64,000 nucleotides of DNA from UBA10646 sp003456175 (GCA_031976225.1 DALYLQ010000005.1:31848-95847), one strand, 5' to 3'. Positions 34,605-43,864 are shown, numbered from the stretch's first letter. Made by a program: numbers and translations. Notes: a model not told the origin generated them from the letters alone.

Positions 34605-36143
34605 CTACCATAAACTACTCGACTTTCGCTTGCTGCCACGACCATTCAAGCCAAGTGCTCCTAAAAGAGAACGTGTAAGTATGCTTGCTGCAGTTCTACC
34701 AACCTGTCGCACCACTGGATGATCGAAGATGCTTTCTTCTTTTTGTGATTTGCTAGTTGGCTTAGTAGATGTTTTATTCGGTGTATCGGCGGTGTTTTGT
34801 GCCAACTTAGCCATAAGTATTTCGTAAGCACTTTCAGTATCAACCACACGGTTATACTTTTGAGTGAGTTGACTAGCGGTTACCAATGCATCGATTTCAC
34901 TCGTTGTTAACACATTCATGCTGCTTTTGGGTGGTAACAAAAGCGTATGTACTAGTGGCGTAGGAATGCCTTTTTCGTTCAGTAATGTTACCAATGCTTC
35001 GCCTATACCCATTTGCGTAAGTAAGGCATCTACCTCGTAGTGCGTTGATATGGGGAAGTTTTCGGCTGCTTGCTTAATTGTTTTTCTATCAGCAGCCGTG
35101 AATGCTCGTAGTGCGTGTTGAATTTTAAGACCGAGCTGGCTCAATATTGCCGCCGGAACATCTTGTGGGTTTTGGGTGCAAAAGAAGATGCCAACGCCTT
35201 TGCTTCTAATGAGTTTAATAATACTTTCTAATTGTTCTAACAACGCATCGCTTGCTTCATTAAAAAGTAGGTGCGCCTCATCAATAAATAAAACCAGTTT
35301 GGGTTTATCCATGTCGCCTTCTTCGGGGCAAGTGGCATACAGTTCGGCAAGCAGTTGCAACATAAAAGTACTGAACAGCTTGGGCCTTTGTTGCATATCG
35401 GTAACCCGAAGTATGTTAATGATGCCCCTACCATCATTGGCAATTCGCATTAAATCGTTCACATCAAAACTAGGTTCACCAAAGAAAGCATCGGCACCTT
35501 GCTGTTGTAGTTCAATTACTTTTCTGAGAATAGTGCCTGTACTTGTTGTACTAATTTTACCATAGTCGGCCTCTAGTGCTGCTTTACCCTCGTTACCAGC
35601 GAATTGTAGCACTTTGATGAAATCTTTCAGATCTACTAGTGGCAAGCCATTATCATCGCAGTATTTGAACAGAATAGCAACTAAGCCTGCCTGTGTATCG
35701 TTAAGTCCTAAAATTTTACTCAGTAGTATCGGACCAAATTCTGTAACAGTGGCTCTAAGCCTTGTACCAGGTTCATTGCTAATAGTTAGTAACTCTACTG
35801 GGTAACCATTGGGTGTATATGAAATGCCCGCTAATTGACAGCGTTCTTCAATTTTAGCGTTGCTATTACCAGCAGCAGCAATACCACTCAAATCGCCTTT
35901 GATATCCATCATTAATACCGAAACACTATTATCGCTCAATATTTCGGCCAATACTTGTAAGGTTTTTGTTTTTCCGGTGCCTGTGGCCCCCGCAATCAAA
36001 CCATGTCGGTTTAGTGTTTTTAGCGGAATGTGCACTTTTGCTGCTTGCTCGGGTGTTCCGTTGAGCATGCCAATACCTAAAAGTGCTTGTTCGCCCTTAA
36101 AAAGGTAGCCTTCTCGTATTTCATCGATAAAGTTGTTCGCCAT
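34605..36143 (-). CDS. HerA-like / DUF853 (YjgR-type) ATPase
   Basis: 512 residues. Walker A is GATGTGKTKTLQVLAE near residue 55, Walker B is LVLFIDEAHLLFNEA near 290, and a sensor-like segment IFFCTQNPQDVPAAIL follows. This is the HerA/FtsK-like family annotated as DUF853 or YjgR, putative DNA-translocating or helicase ATPases whose role is not established. The C-terminal ~60 residues are a basic/Ser-Thr tail. No nurA-like nuclease is adjacent. A TATGTTTG -7 box at 36167-36160 lies 17 bases before the start. Confidence 0.88.
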   Translation of the reverse strand: MANNFIDEIREGYLFKGEQALLGIGMLNGTPEQAAKVHIPLKTLNRHGLIAGATGTGKTKTLQVLAEILSDNSVSVLMMDIKGDLSGIAAAGNSNAKIEERCQLAGISYTPNGYPVELLTISNEPGTRLRATVTEFGPILLSKILGLNDTQAGLVAILFKYCDDNGLPLVDLKDFIKVLQFAGNEGKAALEADYGKISTTSTGTILRKVIELQQQGADAFFGEPSFDVNDLMRIANDGRGIINILRVTDMQQRPKLFSTFMLQLLAELYATCPEEGDMDKPKLVLFIDEAHLLFNEASDALLEQLESIIKLIRSKGVGIFFCTQNPQDVPAAILSQLGLKIQHALRAFTAADRKTIKQAAENFPISTHYEVDALLTQMGIGEALVTLLNEKGIPTPLVHTLLLPPKSSMNVLTTSEIDALVTASQLTQKYNRVVDTESAYEILMAKLAQNTADTPNKTSTKPTSKSQKEESIFDHPVVRQVGRTAASILTRSLLGALGLNGRGSKRKSSSLW

Positions 36144-36159
36144 AGCAACTTGCTTTACT

Positions 36160-36167
36160 CAAACATA
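36160..36167 (-). promoter_or_regulatory. -7 promoter element of the HerA-like gene
   Basis: TATGTTTG on the - strand, full match to TAnnTTTG. Confidence 0.55.
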
Positions 36168-36216
36168 AGCAAGAGTGTAGAGATATTTGTTTTTTTGTAG
36201 GCTTGATAGCAAGGGG

Positions 36217-36239
36217 CAGCTTCGTTGTGTCACTCACTT
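36217..36239 (+). repeat. 23-bp dispersed repeat, copy A
   Basis: Begins CAGCTTCGTTGTGTCACTCA. Its reverse complement occurs exactly at 51454-51476, and a diverged copy lies around 50221-50242. It stands in the divergent region before rplS. Confidence 0.75.
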
Positions 36240-36311
36240 CAACTGTTACAGCAACTTTCCCCAAATTTTGAGTTAATCTGAATAATTTTTTGTTGTAATG
36301 AAGTTTATCCC

Positions 36312-36319
36312 TACTTTTG
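36312..36319 (+). promoter_or_regulatory. -7 promoter element of rplS
   Basis: TACTTTTG, with TTTTTTGTTG at 36287-36296 as -33 region and 21 bases to the ATG. Confidence 0.65.
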
Positions 36320-36340
36320 CCGTCCGAAAAATTTTGAGTC

Positions 36341-36691
36341 ATGAACGCAGCGGTTCAATTTGTACACGAGCAGCTTACTGCTAAGAAAGAATTTCCAAAA
36401 TTCAAAGCAGGTGATAACATCACTGTTAATTATAAGATTGTAGAAGGTGGTAAAGAGCGTATTCAAAGCTTCCGTGGCGATGTTTTGAAAATCCAGGGAA
36501 CTGGTGCTACTGCTACTTTTACAGTACGTAAAATTTCTGACAACGTAGGTGTAGAGCGTATTTTCCCGTTCTTCTCACCTAATGTTGAAAGTATTGTATT
36601 GAACAAAGTAGGTAAGGTACGCCGTGCCAAATTGTTCTACTTACGTGAACGTAGTGGTAAGAGTGCCCGTATTAAGGAAAAGCGTATGTAA
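36341..36691 (+). CDS. rplS: Ribosomal protein L19
   Basis: 116 residues, normal length. The sequence FKAGDNITVNYKIVEGGKERIQ, RGDVLKIQGTG, FTVRKISDNVGVERIFPFFSP and VRRAKLFYLRERSGKSARI is typical L19, a large-subunit protein near the 30S-50S interface. Here it is transcribed alone, not with trmD/rpsP, from a clear promoter to a clear terminator. Confidence 0.97.
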   Translation: MNAAVQFVHEQLTAKKEFPKFKAGDNITVNYKIVEGGKERIQSFRGDVLKIQGTGATATFTVRKISDNVGVERIFPFFSPNVESIVLNKVGKVRRAKLFYLRERSGKSARIKEKRM

Positions 36692-36713
36692 TTGCAACTC
36701 GCACAATAATATT

Positions 36714-36743
36714 GGCGGAGGTGTTAAACTTCCGCCTTTTTTT
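36714..36743 (+). terminator. Intrinsic terminator of rplS
   Basis: GGCGGA/TCCGCC stem followed by seven T. Confidence 0.88.
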
Positions 36744-36803
36744 ATAGCCTAATGCGATAGGTTCGTAACTGAACCGTTACCTTTACACTTAAAATCGTTT
36801 TTT

Positions 36804-37007
36804 ATGAGTATGCCAGGCGGTATGGAGTGGGTGCTTATCATCCTCGCTGTATTAATTTTATTTGGTGGTCGCAAAATTCCTGAATTCATGCGTGGCCTAG
36901 GCCGCGGTATTCGTGAGTTTAACGATGCTAAGAACAATGTTAAGCGTGAAATTGAGGATGGTATCAACGAAAAAGATCGTTCTTCAAGCACTACAGCCTC
37001 TCATTAA
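36804..37007 (+). CDS. tatA: Twin-arginine translocase subunit TatA/TatE
   Basis: 67 residues. One N-terminal membrane helix (MEWVLIILAVLILFGG), the conserved FGGRKIPEFMRGLGRGIREF hinge and amphipathic helix, and a charged tail. TatA oligomers form the pore for folded proteins exported with TatC; no tatC is near. It is the first gene before gatA (30 bases), and a TACCTTTA box upstream may be the promoter. Confidence 0.93.
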   Translation: MSMPGGMEWVLIILAVLILFGGRKIPEFMRGLGRGIREFNDAKNNVKREIEDGINEKDRSSSTTASH

Positions 37008-37037
37008 TTCTTTTTTCAACTTTTAAAAGTTCGGCCT

Positions 37038-38486
37038 TTGCGAAGTATTACTTCTATCAAAGACTATCATATTGCATTACAAAACGGCCATACCACATGC
37101 GTAGCGGCCGTTTCGCATTTTATAGCTGCTATTCAAGAGAAAGCACATTTAAACGCATTTATTGAAGTATTCGAACACGATGCTTTAGCACAAGCTGCTA
37201 CACTCGATGCACATATTGCAGATGGGAAACCGTTACTGCCGCTGCACGGGGTGGTAGTTGGTATTAAGGATGTTATTTGTTACAAAGGGCATCGGGTAAC
37301 TGCTGCATCTAAAATGTTGGCAGGCTTTGAGAGCGTGTATTCAGCTACAGCGGTAGAACGCTTAATTGCAGCAGGTGCTATTATTATTGGCCGTCAGAAC
37401 TGCGACGAATTTGCGATGGGTAGTAGTAGTGAACACTCTGCTTATGGTAAAGTATTAAACGCTGCCGACGAAGCCAGAGTGCCTGGCGGAAGTAGCGGTG
37501 GTAGCGCCGTAGCGGTACAAGCTAACTTGTGTATGGTAAGCTTAGGCAGCGATACAGGAGGTAGTGTTCGGCAGCCAGCCGACTTCTGTGGTATTGTTGG
37601 CGTAAAACCTAGTTATGGTCGTGTATCGCGTTATGGATTGATTGCTTATGCTAGCAGTTTCGATCAAATTGGTGTATTTGCACATTATATCAACGATGCG
37701 GCATTGGTGTTGGCTACCATAGCAGGCCCCGATGGAAAAGATAGTACCGCCTTGCAAACCCATTTACCGCAAGGTATACATCATACAACGCCGCACCGCC
37801 CTATGCGGTTGGCTTATTTGAAAGAAGCATTAGAGCATGAGGGCTTAGATCGTAACATTAAAGCGGCTTTTGAGCAATTATTTCAGCAATTAAAAGCTGC
37901 AGGACATACTGTAACAGCGGTTGATTTTCCTTTGCTTACGCAAATGGTGCCTACGTATTATGTGCTTACAACAGCTGAGGCAAGTAGTAATTTAAGTCGT
38001 TACGATGGAGTGAAGTTTGGCTTTGCAGCAAATGAGGTTACGCAACTGAACGATTTATACATACAATCGCGGACGGCAGGTTTTGGCAAAGAGGTGAAGC
38101 GCCGTATTATGCTGGGCAATTTTGTATTAAGTTCTGGCTATTACGATGCCTATTTTTCTAAGGCACAACAAGTAAGGCGTTTATTACAACAACAAACTCG
38201 CAACATATTAGCGTCGTATGATGCTATTATTAGTCCTACTGTGCCTGGCCCAGCTTGGCGGTTTGGTGAAAAAAGTACCAACCCAACGGCCATGTTCTTG
38301 GCCGATATTTTTACGGTGCACGCAAATCTAGTAGGAGCCCCTGCAATGTCTATCCCAGCTTTTCAGCATGATTTTGGCATGCCATTTGGTATACAAGTGT
38401 TGTCGAGCGAAGGTGCAGAGGCAACCATGTTTGAAGTAGCTCATGAGCTAGCAAGATTGGTAAAGCCTGGGTTAAGTATTAACTAG
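37038..38486 (+). CDS. gatA: Glutamyl-tRNA(Gln)/aspartyl-tRNA(Asn) amidotransferase subunit A
   Basis: 482 residues from a TTG at 37038; a stop lies upstream in frame and no ATG fits the N-terminus. Amidase signature with the Ser-cisSer-Lys triad: Lys77 in VGIKDV, the cis-Ser in VPGGSSGGSA and the Ser nucleophile in GSDTGGSVRQPA. It releases ammonia from glutamine for GatB to convert Glu-tRNA(Gln) to Gln-tRNA(Gln). Likely co-transcribed with tatA. A motif copy lies in frame at 37761-37775 (HLPQG). The stop codon is inside a palindromic repeat (38482-38505). Confidence 0.95.
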   Translation: MRSITSIKDYHIALQNGHTTCVAAVSHFIAAIQEKAHLNAFIEVFEHDALAQAATLDAHIADGKPLLPLHGVVVGIKDVICYKGHRVTAASKMLAGFESVYSATAVERLIAAGAIIIGRQNCDEFAMGSSSEHSAYGKVLNAADEARVPGGSSGGSAVAVQANLCMVSLGSDTGGSVRQPADFCGIVGVKPSYGRVSRYGLIAYASSFDQIGVFAHYINDAALVLATIAGPDGKDSTALQTHLPQGIHHTTPHRPMRLAYLKEALEHEGLDRNIKAAFEQLFQQLKAAGHTVTAVDFPLLTQMVPTYYVLTTAEASSNLSRYDGVKFGFAANEVTQLNDLYIQSRTAGFGKEVKRRIMLGNFVLSSGYYDAYFSKAQQVRRLLQQQTRNILASYDAIISPTVPGPAWRFGEKSTNPTAMFLADIFTVHANLVGAPAMSIPAFQHDFGMPFGIQVLSSEGAEATMFEVAHELARLVKPGLSIN

Positions 38487-38505
38487 TTGATTATCAGTGA
38501 GTTAC
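38482..38505 (+). repeat. TTGATTATCA palindromic repeat overlapping the gatA stop
   Basis: ACTAGTTGATTATCAGTGAG plus TTAC. Close relatives at 56141-56164 (same strand) and 20352-20374 (reverse). Confidence 0.65.
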
Positions 38506-38555
38506 GAGGTTTAAATACTGCATCCTTCCATTGAATCGCACTATAAAACGAACAA

Positions 38556-39665
38556 ATGAAAGGAGTATTAACAACAAAAATTACGACTTGGGTAAGCGCT
38601 ACAAGCCGTATTTTTTCGGGTGTAGTACTATTAGTATTACTTTTTGTAAGCTTGGTTTCTTTTAAACATCCTAAGAAAAATGTTAAAAAGAGCCAAACAA
38701 TGATAGCTGTAACTGACACTACCGATGCTGCCGATAAGCAATTCCCAAGCTTATTTAATGCGAGCAATTACGATCCATCAAAGCCTTATATGGCGCAGCT
38801 CAATCCGAAAGCGGTACCTTTTGTTCAAGCATATATCGAAAAAAACAGACGTATGCTAGAGCAAATGAAAGAATGGGGAAAGCCCTATTTTGATTTGTAT
38901 GATCGGGTGTTGCGTGATAATGACTTGCCAGTAGAACTGAAATATTTAAGCGTTATCGAAAGCCATTTGCGTAGCGGACTTACAAGTTATGCTGGTGCTG
39001 TTGGCCCTTGGCAAATGATGCCAGAAGAAGCCCGCCGTTGGGGATTAAAAGTGAACAGTAAGGTAGATGAACGCAAAGATTTTGTGAAGAGTACAGCTGC
39101 TGCAGCCCAGCTCTTGAAAGCATTATACGCCGATTTTGGTGATTGGTTATTGGTAATTGCTGCTTACAACGCAGGCCCTAATCGTGTAAAAAGTGCCATT
39201 AAAAAAAGTGGCTCAACTGATTTTTGGGTGCTGCAAGCTTACTTACCTAACGAAACACGCAACCACGTTAAGAAATTTATTGGCACACATTATTTGATGG
39301 AAGGCGGTGCCGGATGGACTACCATGACCGCCGCTGAAACCAATATGCACAAAGCGAATGTTGCAGGTATTTTGCAGCAGCCTATGCTTACCAATGCAGC
39401 GTTAGCACAAACAGCTGTGGTAGCAGTTAAAGGTCGTTTTAAAGCATCGGTGATAGCGAAAACCCTAGGTATGAGCTTAAGTGAATTTCAACAATACAAT
39501 CCAGGTTTTGAGCAATTATTGGCACAAGGTAAGCCTTATCAACTCAGATTACCCGAAGGTAAAATGAGCCTTTTTCAACAAAAACGTAGTGATATATTGC
39601 AAGAAAGTGTTCAAGTAATGCTAGCTGCACAGCCTAACATTGCTACATCTGCTAACAAAATGTAA
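38556..39665 (+). CDS. Membrane-bound lytic transglycosylase (MltD-like) with LysM-like tail
   Basis: 369 residues. An N-terminal membrane anchor or signal (IFSGVVLLVLLFVSLVSF) is followed by the SLT domain: catalytic Glu in LSVIESHLRSG, then YAGAVGPWQMMPEEARRWG and IAAYNAGPNRVKSAI. The C-terminal part (VIAKTLGMSLSEFQQYNPGF) resembles a LysM sugar-binding repeat. It cleaves peptidoglycan with formation of 1,6-anhydro ends in the periplasm. Single gene; strong terminator follows. Confidence 0.9.
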   Translation: MKGVLTTKITTWVSATSRIFSGVVLLVLLFVSLVSFKHPKKNVKKSQTMIAVTDTTDAADKQFPSLFNASNYDPSKPYMAQLNPKAVPFVQAYIEKNRRMLEQMKEWGKPYFDLYDRVLRDNDLPVELKYLSVIESHLRSGLTSYAGAVGPWQMMPEEARRWGLKVNSKVDERKDFVKSTAAAAQLLKALYADFGDWLLVIAAYNAGPNRVKSAIKKSGSTDFWVLQAYLPNETRNHVKKFIGTHYLMEGGAGWTTMTAAETNMHKANVAGILQQPMLTNAALAQTAVVAVKGRFKASVIAKTLGMSLSEFQQYNPGFEQLLAQGKPYQLRLPEGKMSLFQQKRSDILQESVQVMLAAQPNIATSANKM

Positions 39666-39691
39666 CCGCCGTTGCTAATCAACATACCATC

Positions 39692-39716
39692 AACCAAGCA
39701 CTTGCTTGGTTTTTTT
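39692..39716 (+). terminator. Intrinsic terminator of the transglycosylase gene
   Basis: AACCAAGC/GCTTGGTT perfect stem, ACTT loop, T run. Confidence 0.92.
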
Positions 39717-39725
39717 GTGCGTGTA

Positions 39726-39770
39726 CATTTACCGTAAGGTATTATCAGAAAATATGCCTTACGGTAAATA
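39726..39770. repeat. Inverted pair of dispersed motifs, 15 bases apart
   Basis: CATTTACCGTAAGGT (39726-39740) and GCCTTACGGTAAATA (39756-39770) with ATT/AAT continuing the pairing. The right-hand copy supplies the TAA stop codon of the - strand gene ending at 39759. Confidence 0.88.
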
Positions 39771-40529
39771 GGGGACTTTTTTTACGATAGAAGCAATATA
39801 TGGATATGTTAAGCCTCCACTATCAATAATAATGATTACACTATCTCTCAGTTGTGGTGTTGTATAAGAAAAACTGAATTTTCTAACTTCTGTTTTGTGC
39901 GTAGGCGTAGCAATAACATATCGAGTTTTATGGCTGCCTTTATAGCTCGTGATAACTTCTGAAATGGTTCCGATTTGAGTGCTTTTACTTGTTGTTGATT
40001 GAAAGGTTTTTATTGCCAGTATATTAAAACATACTAGTGCACCTATTAAAAACGGAAATACAATAAAATCTTGAGTTTTCTTAGATGTGCTTAGTTCGAG
40101 GAGGTAAAACTTGTTATATGTGTAAGCCGTTATAATGCCTGTTAATACACAAATACAACCTACTTCCCAAGCAAATGCCTTAACATGCCATAGGCTGTAC
40201 ATGTATTTATCCCAATACCCGAATGTAAATACGTTACCTGCAAGTGTTATTACAGAAAGCGAATTAGTAAGCCATTTTTCTTGTTGAGAACTAATTTTTT
40301 TCCAATAGAAAATCTTGCCTTGTTCTAACCTTTTATCGAATTGTTTATTATAATGGGCTTCTAGGAAAATTTGTAGTAGGTAACAGCTTGTGAGTATAAG
40401 CAGGACGGCTATTATGAATAGAGGGAGGTTTATCCATCGATTATTTACATCCCATATAAGTGCTATGATACCAAATCCTAATACTATTGGTACACATATT
40501 AATAGCCATATCTTTCTTGTAGTTTTCAT
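39759..40529 (-). CDS. Hypothetical four-helix membrane protein
   Basis: 256 residues. Membrane helices are seen at ~7-27, ~33-54, ~118-138 (VGCICVLTGIITAYTY) and ~155-175 (FIVFPFLIGALVCFNILAI). The C-terminal ~75 residues are soluble and beta-rich (QIGTISEVITSYKGSHKTRY...VIIIIDSGGLTYPYIAS). I do not recognise the family. The last three residues and the stop (YLP-stop) are encoded by a dispersed motif copy, so the present end may result from its insertion. Its base composition is more AT-rich than that of its neighbours, suggesting recent acquisition. Confidence 0.6.
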   Translation of the reverse strand: MKTTRKIWLLICVPIVLGFGIIALIWDVNNRWINLPLFIIAVLLILTSCYLLQIFLEAHYNKQFDKRLEQGKIFYWKKISSQQEKWLTNSLSVITLAGNVFTFGYWDKYMYSLWHVKAFAWEVGCICVLTGIITAYTYNKFYLLELSTSKKTQDFIVFPFLIGALVCFNILAIKTFQSTTSKSTQIGTISEVITSYKGSHKTRYVIATPTHKTEVRKFSFSYTTPQLRDSVIIIIDSGGLTYPYIASIVKKVPYLP

Positions 40530-40558
40530 GTACTCCGATAATTAAAGTATGGAGTCAT

Positions 40559-41599
40559 TTACCAAGCACATTCGCTGGTAGCGTTGCCTACAAAAGGAGG
40601 GATGCCACGTTCGGCAACGAACCCATCGTAACGTACAATTAACTCTTGTAACAAGGCTTCTATGGCTGCTACTTCGCGGAGGTTCACTAATTGGTTACGA
40701 AATTCTTTGATGTGCGGAAACCCTTTTAGGTAGTTGGTATAGTGCCTACGCATTTCTAAAATGCCCACTACTTCACCCTTCCAACGGATGCTTTCGTGCA
40801 GGTGCTGCAATATGGTAGCTACACGTTGCTGTACCGAAGGTGGTGAAGGTACTTCGCCGGTAGTGAGGTAGTGTTTGATTTCGTTGAAAATGAATGGGTA
40901 ACCAATAGCGGCTCGGCCAATCATTACACCATCTACACCGTATCGGTTTTTATATTCTTTGGCTTTTTGTGGGCTATCTATATCGCCATTCCCAAAAATT
41001 GGGATTTGTATGCGAGGGTTGTTTTTAACGCTGGCAATGAGCGTCCAGTCGGCTTCGCCTTTATACATTTGGCAACGGGTACGGCCGTGTATACTTAATG
41101 CTTTAATGCCAACATCTTGCAGGCGTTCGGCCACTTCTTCAATATTTTTTGTGGCATCATCCCAACCGAGGCGTGTTTTAACGGTAACGGGCTTATCGGT
41201 ACTGTTCACAACTGCTTTGGTAAGTCGTACCATTAGGTCGATATCTTTCAGTACACCAGCGCCAGCACCTTTGGTTACTACTTTTTTAACGGGGCATCCA
41301 AAATTAATATCAACAATATCGGGGTTAACGGTGCTTACAATTTTTCCGCTAAGTGCCATAGCTTCTTCATCGCCTCCAAAGATTTGAATACCAATGGGGC
41401 GTTCACTTTCGTAAATGTCGAGCTTCTGCCGGCTTTTAATAGCGTTGCGGATAAGTCCTTCGCTGCTAATAAACTCGGTAAACATTAGATCGGCACCATG
41501 TGTTTTGCATACTGCACGAAATGGCGGATCACTTACATCTTCCATGGGAGCAAGTAATAGCGGGAAATCTGGTAATTGAACCGTGCCTATTTGTACCAT
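40559..41599 (-). CDS. dusB: tRNA-dihydrouridine synthase (DusB-type)
   Basis: 346 residues. A TIM-barrel flavoenzyme with APMEDVSDPPFRAVCKTHGA at the start, INFGCPVKKVVTKGAGAGVL (catalytic Cys region), LSIHGRTRCQMYKGEADW and IPIFGNGDIDSPQKA with GVDGVMIGRAAIG. It reduces uridine to dihydrouridine in the tRNA D-loop with FMN and NADPH. No fis follows, as usual outside the proteobacteria. Which Dus paralogue it is cannot be fixed, but DusB is the best fit. Confidence 0.9.
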   Translation of the reverse strand: MVQIGTVQLPDFPLLLAPMEDVSDPPFRAVCKTHGADLMFTEFISSEGLIRNAIKSRQKLDIYESERPIGIQIFGGDEEAMALSGKIVSTVNPDIVDINFGCPVKKVVTKGAGAGVLKDIDLMVRLTKAVVNSTDKPVTVKTRLGWDDATKNIEEVAERLQDVGIKALSIHGRTRCQMYKGEADWTLIASVKNNPRIQIPIFGNGDIDSPQKAKEYKNRYGVDGVMIGRAAIGYPFIFNEIKHYLTTGEVPSPPSVQQRVATILQHLHESIRWKGEVVGILEMRRHYTNYLKGFPHIKEFRNQLVNLREVAAIEALLQELIVRYDGFVAERGIPPFVGNATSECAW

Positions 41600-41613
41600 A
41601 ATGTGCAGACTTA

Positions 41614-41628
41614 CATTTACCGCAAGGT
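41614..41628 (+). repeat. Dispersed hairpin motif
   Basis: CATTTACCGCAAGGT (one loop change) between the divergent dusB and CPBP genes. Confidence 0.8.
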
Positions 41629-41708
41629 GAGTATTATTGAACTTCTGTAAAATAACTTACTTCGCAGCCAAATTAAAGTGCAAATTTACAGGGTTACAAG
41701 TTTGTATT

Positions 41709-42641
41709 ATGCAGCAACGCCATTCATTACATCCGGCATTACAGTGGGTGCTTTTAGTAGCAGCATGGGGAGGTAGTTTTTTATTGGGTAGTTTATTGAT
41801 GTTAGTACTCTGGCCCATACTTACGGGAACAAGTATTATAAGCATGCGTTCTAACATGTTAGACCCTGCCTATGCCGATGCCGTGCGTTGGTTGAATGTG
41901 TTATCTACCATTGTTATTTTTATTGTGCCTGCACTTGTATATGCGAAAGTGGTGCGTAGCCAACAACCACTCAAACAATTACGTATTAATGGTAACTTGA
42001 ATGTAAGGCAGGTGGCTCTAACAGCTTTAATTATGGGTGCTGCTTTAATGCTAAGCGGTTGGCTGGCCGAGGTGAATAAAGCTATACCTGTTGGTGAAGC
42101 ACTTACCAAAGTGTTTCAATCGTTAGAAGATACCTATACAAGCCAGATTTTATTAATGGCTAACATGCAATCGTTGCAAGATTTTTTGATTGCTCTGGTT
42201 GTAATTGCCATAGCACCTGCCGTGGTAGAAGAACTATTTTTTAGAGGGGCCTTACAAACGGCAACACAGCAATGGTTAAAACATCCGCTATCGGCGATAC
42301 TCATTACTTCGTTTATGTTTAGTGTGATACACTTTTCGTGGTATGGTTTTTTGCCGCGTATGGCGTTGGGTATGGTACTAGGGTATATTTTTTATTACAG
42401 TCAAAACATTTGGTTACCCATCATTGGTCACTTCATTAACAATGCGTTGGCACTTACCCAACTGTATCTTTTGAGTAGTAAAGGTCAGTTAAGCAAGGCC
42501 GCCCTACAAGCCGAAATCAACACCACCATGCCTTTATGGATGGGGCTTATTGGCTTGTTTTTAGTAATTGTACTCCTACTGCAATTTCGTAAAGAAAGCT
42601 TGCTGCAATATGCACACCGAACCGATGATGATGATGTGTAA
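41709..42641 (+). CDS. CPBP-family intramembrane metalloprotease
   Basis: 310 residues from the ATG at 41709, placed just before the first membrane helix. About seven to eight membrane helices. The CPBP (Abi, Rce1-like) motifs are complete: EELFFRGAL (EExxxR), FSVIHFSWYGFLPRMALG (conserved His) and IIGHFINNALAL. Members are thought to cleave membrane substrates; some act in bacteriocin immunity. The substrate is unknown. Ends in a His/Arg/Asp-rich tail (HRTDDDDV). Confidence 0.87.
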   Translation: MQQRHSLHPALQWVLLVAAWGGSFLLGSLLMLVLWPILTGTSIISMRSNMLDPAYADAVRWLNVLSTIVIFIVPALVYAKVVRSQQPLKQLRINGNLNVRQVALTALIMGAALMLSGWLAEVNKAIPVGEALTKVFQSLEDTYTSQILLMANMQSLQDFLIALVVIAIAPAVVEELFFRGALQTATQQWLKHPLSAILITSFMFSVIHFSWYGFLPRMALGMVLGYIFYYSQNIWLPIIGHFINNALALTQLYLLSSKGQLSKAALQAEINTTMPLWMGLIGLFLVIVLLLQFRKESLLQYAHRTDDDDV

Positions 42642-42664
42642 TACAGCAGGCATTTGTACACTTT

Positions 42665-42679
42665 ACCTTACGGTAAATG
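42665..42679 (-). repeat. Dispersed hairpin motif, exact copy
   Basis: ACCTTACGGTAAATG between the convergent stops of the CPBP and GNAT-like genes. Confidence 0.9.
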
Positions 42680-42688
42680 TTTTCTTGC

Positions 42689-43864
42689 TTATTTATACTC
42701 CATGATTGGATGGCGTTCGAAGGGATGCTTTTGTTCATCAAAAATATAACGATAGGTTACCATGCGTCGGCTTTGCTTGCCTCCCAAGTTTTTATAGATA
42801 TTATGCATTTTTGGGTTCCAATCTGCCGCCCAGCCCATTTCGTAATCTGTATATCGGCCATTGCCTTGAATTATGAAGGCCGCTTCTTGAATTAAGAAAC
42901 TATCAACGCCCAGGGCTTGAAATTTAGGTACTACGCCAAATGCTAATCCGGTAGCAATTTTGCAAGTACCCGTATACTTCATGTACAATAAATGCAGCTT
43001 TTGTAACAAGCCCATTTTGCCATTGAAATGCTTGAAATATTGGTTGATATCAGGTATGTTAATAAACATGGCAATAGGATCTTCTTTGTAATAGGCGAAC
43101 CATACCAGGGTTTCATCCATAATAGGTTTCATTTTGCCAAAGAGCTTCATTACCTGGTCGGGTGTAATTTCTTTACCCTCGCCATGTTGTGCCCACGCTG
43201 CGTTGTATACTGTTGCAAAATCATGTGCATGTTTTGCCAGATTTTTAAGCGAAATATGCTTGGCTGAATATTCGGGTTTAGCTGCAAATTTTGCATGGCG
43301 TTCTTGAAAGCGAGGTGGTAAAGGCTCGCTCATTATCATGCGAAAAAAATATTGATTGTAGTAGTTTTTAAAACCGTAGGTTTCAAACAAATGTTGGTAA
43401 TAAGGCGGGTTGTAGCTCATGCCATATACGGGTTCACGGTCAAAACCCTCTACCATTAAGCCCCAGTTTTTATCGCGGTCGCCAAAGTTAATGTTGCCAT
43501 CCATGGCCTCCATGCCTTCGGCAACTAGCCAAGCCTTAGCTGTATCGAGTAATTGATTAGCAGCCGCCTGGTTATTAATACAATCGAAATAGCCCACACC
43601 ACCTACTGGATAATCGGTGCCTTTGTTAATGTATTTACTATTGGTGAATGCTGCTACCCGACCAATGTATTGGCCTTGATTGTTTTTGAGCAACCAACGC
43701 TTGGCAGTACCATATTTGAAGAGTTTGTTTTTTGCAGGGTCAAACACATCGTTCACTTCATTATCGAGTGGACGAATATAATATGGGTTGCCTCGGTGCA
43801 CCATTACATTCACCTCTAGAAAAGCTTTGGCGGTAGCGGGTGTATTTACTTCAACAATATGCAT
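42689..43864 (-). CDS. GNAT-like (YghO-type) uncharacterised protein
   Basis: 391 residues. The N-terminal part (MHIVEVNTPATAKAFLEVN, YIGRVAAFTN) and the C-terminal half (FATVYNAAWAQHGEGKEITP, ALGVDSFLIQEAAFIIQ, YEMGWAADWNPKMHNIYKNLGGK) resemble a tandem GNAT arrangement known from E. coli YghO and many Bacteroidota proteins. Acyl transfer is presumed but unproven. It is followed on the same strand by nothing; cysS lies 32 bases upstream on the same strand, so the two may be co-transcribed. Confidence 0.7.
   Translation of the reverse strand: MHIVEVNTPATAKAFLEVNVMVHRGNPYYIRPLDNEVNDVFDPAKNKLFKYGTAKRWLLKNNQGQYIGRVAAFTNSKYINKGTDYPVGGVGYFDCINNQAAANQLLDTAKAWLVAEGMEAMDGNINFGDRDKNWGLMVEGFDREPVYGMSYNPPYYQHLFETYGFKNYYNQYFFRMIMSEPLPPRFQERHAKFAAKPEYSAKHISLKNLAKHAHDFATVYNAAWAQHGEGKEITPDQVMKLFGKMKPIMDETLVWFAYYKEDPIAMFINIPDINQYFKHFNGKMGLLQKLHLLYMKYTGTCKIATGLAFGVVPKFQALGVDSFLIQEAAFIIQGNGRYTDYEMGWAADWNPKMHNIYKNLGGKQSRRMVTYRYIFDEQKHPFERHPIMEYK

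Noticed and set aside
41709..42641. CPBP protease as phage-defence (Abi) gene
   Set aside because: The family name suggests abortive infection, but no defence genes adjoin it and most CPBP proteins are not defence factors.
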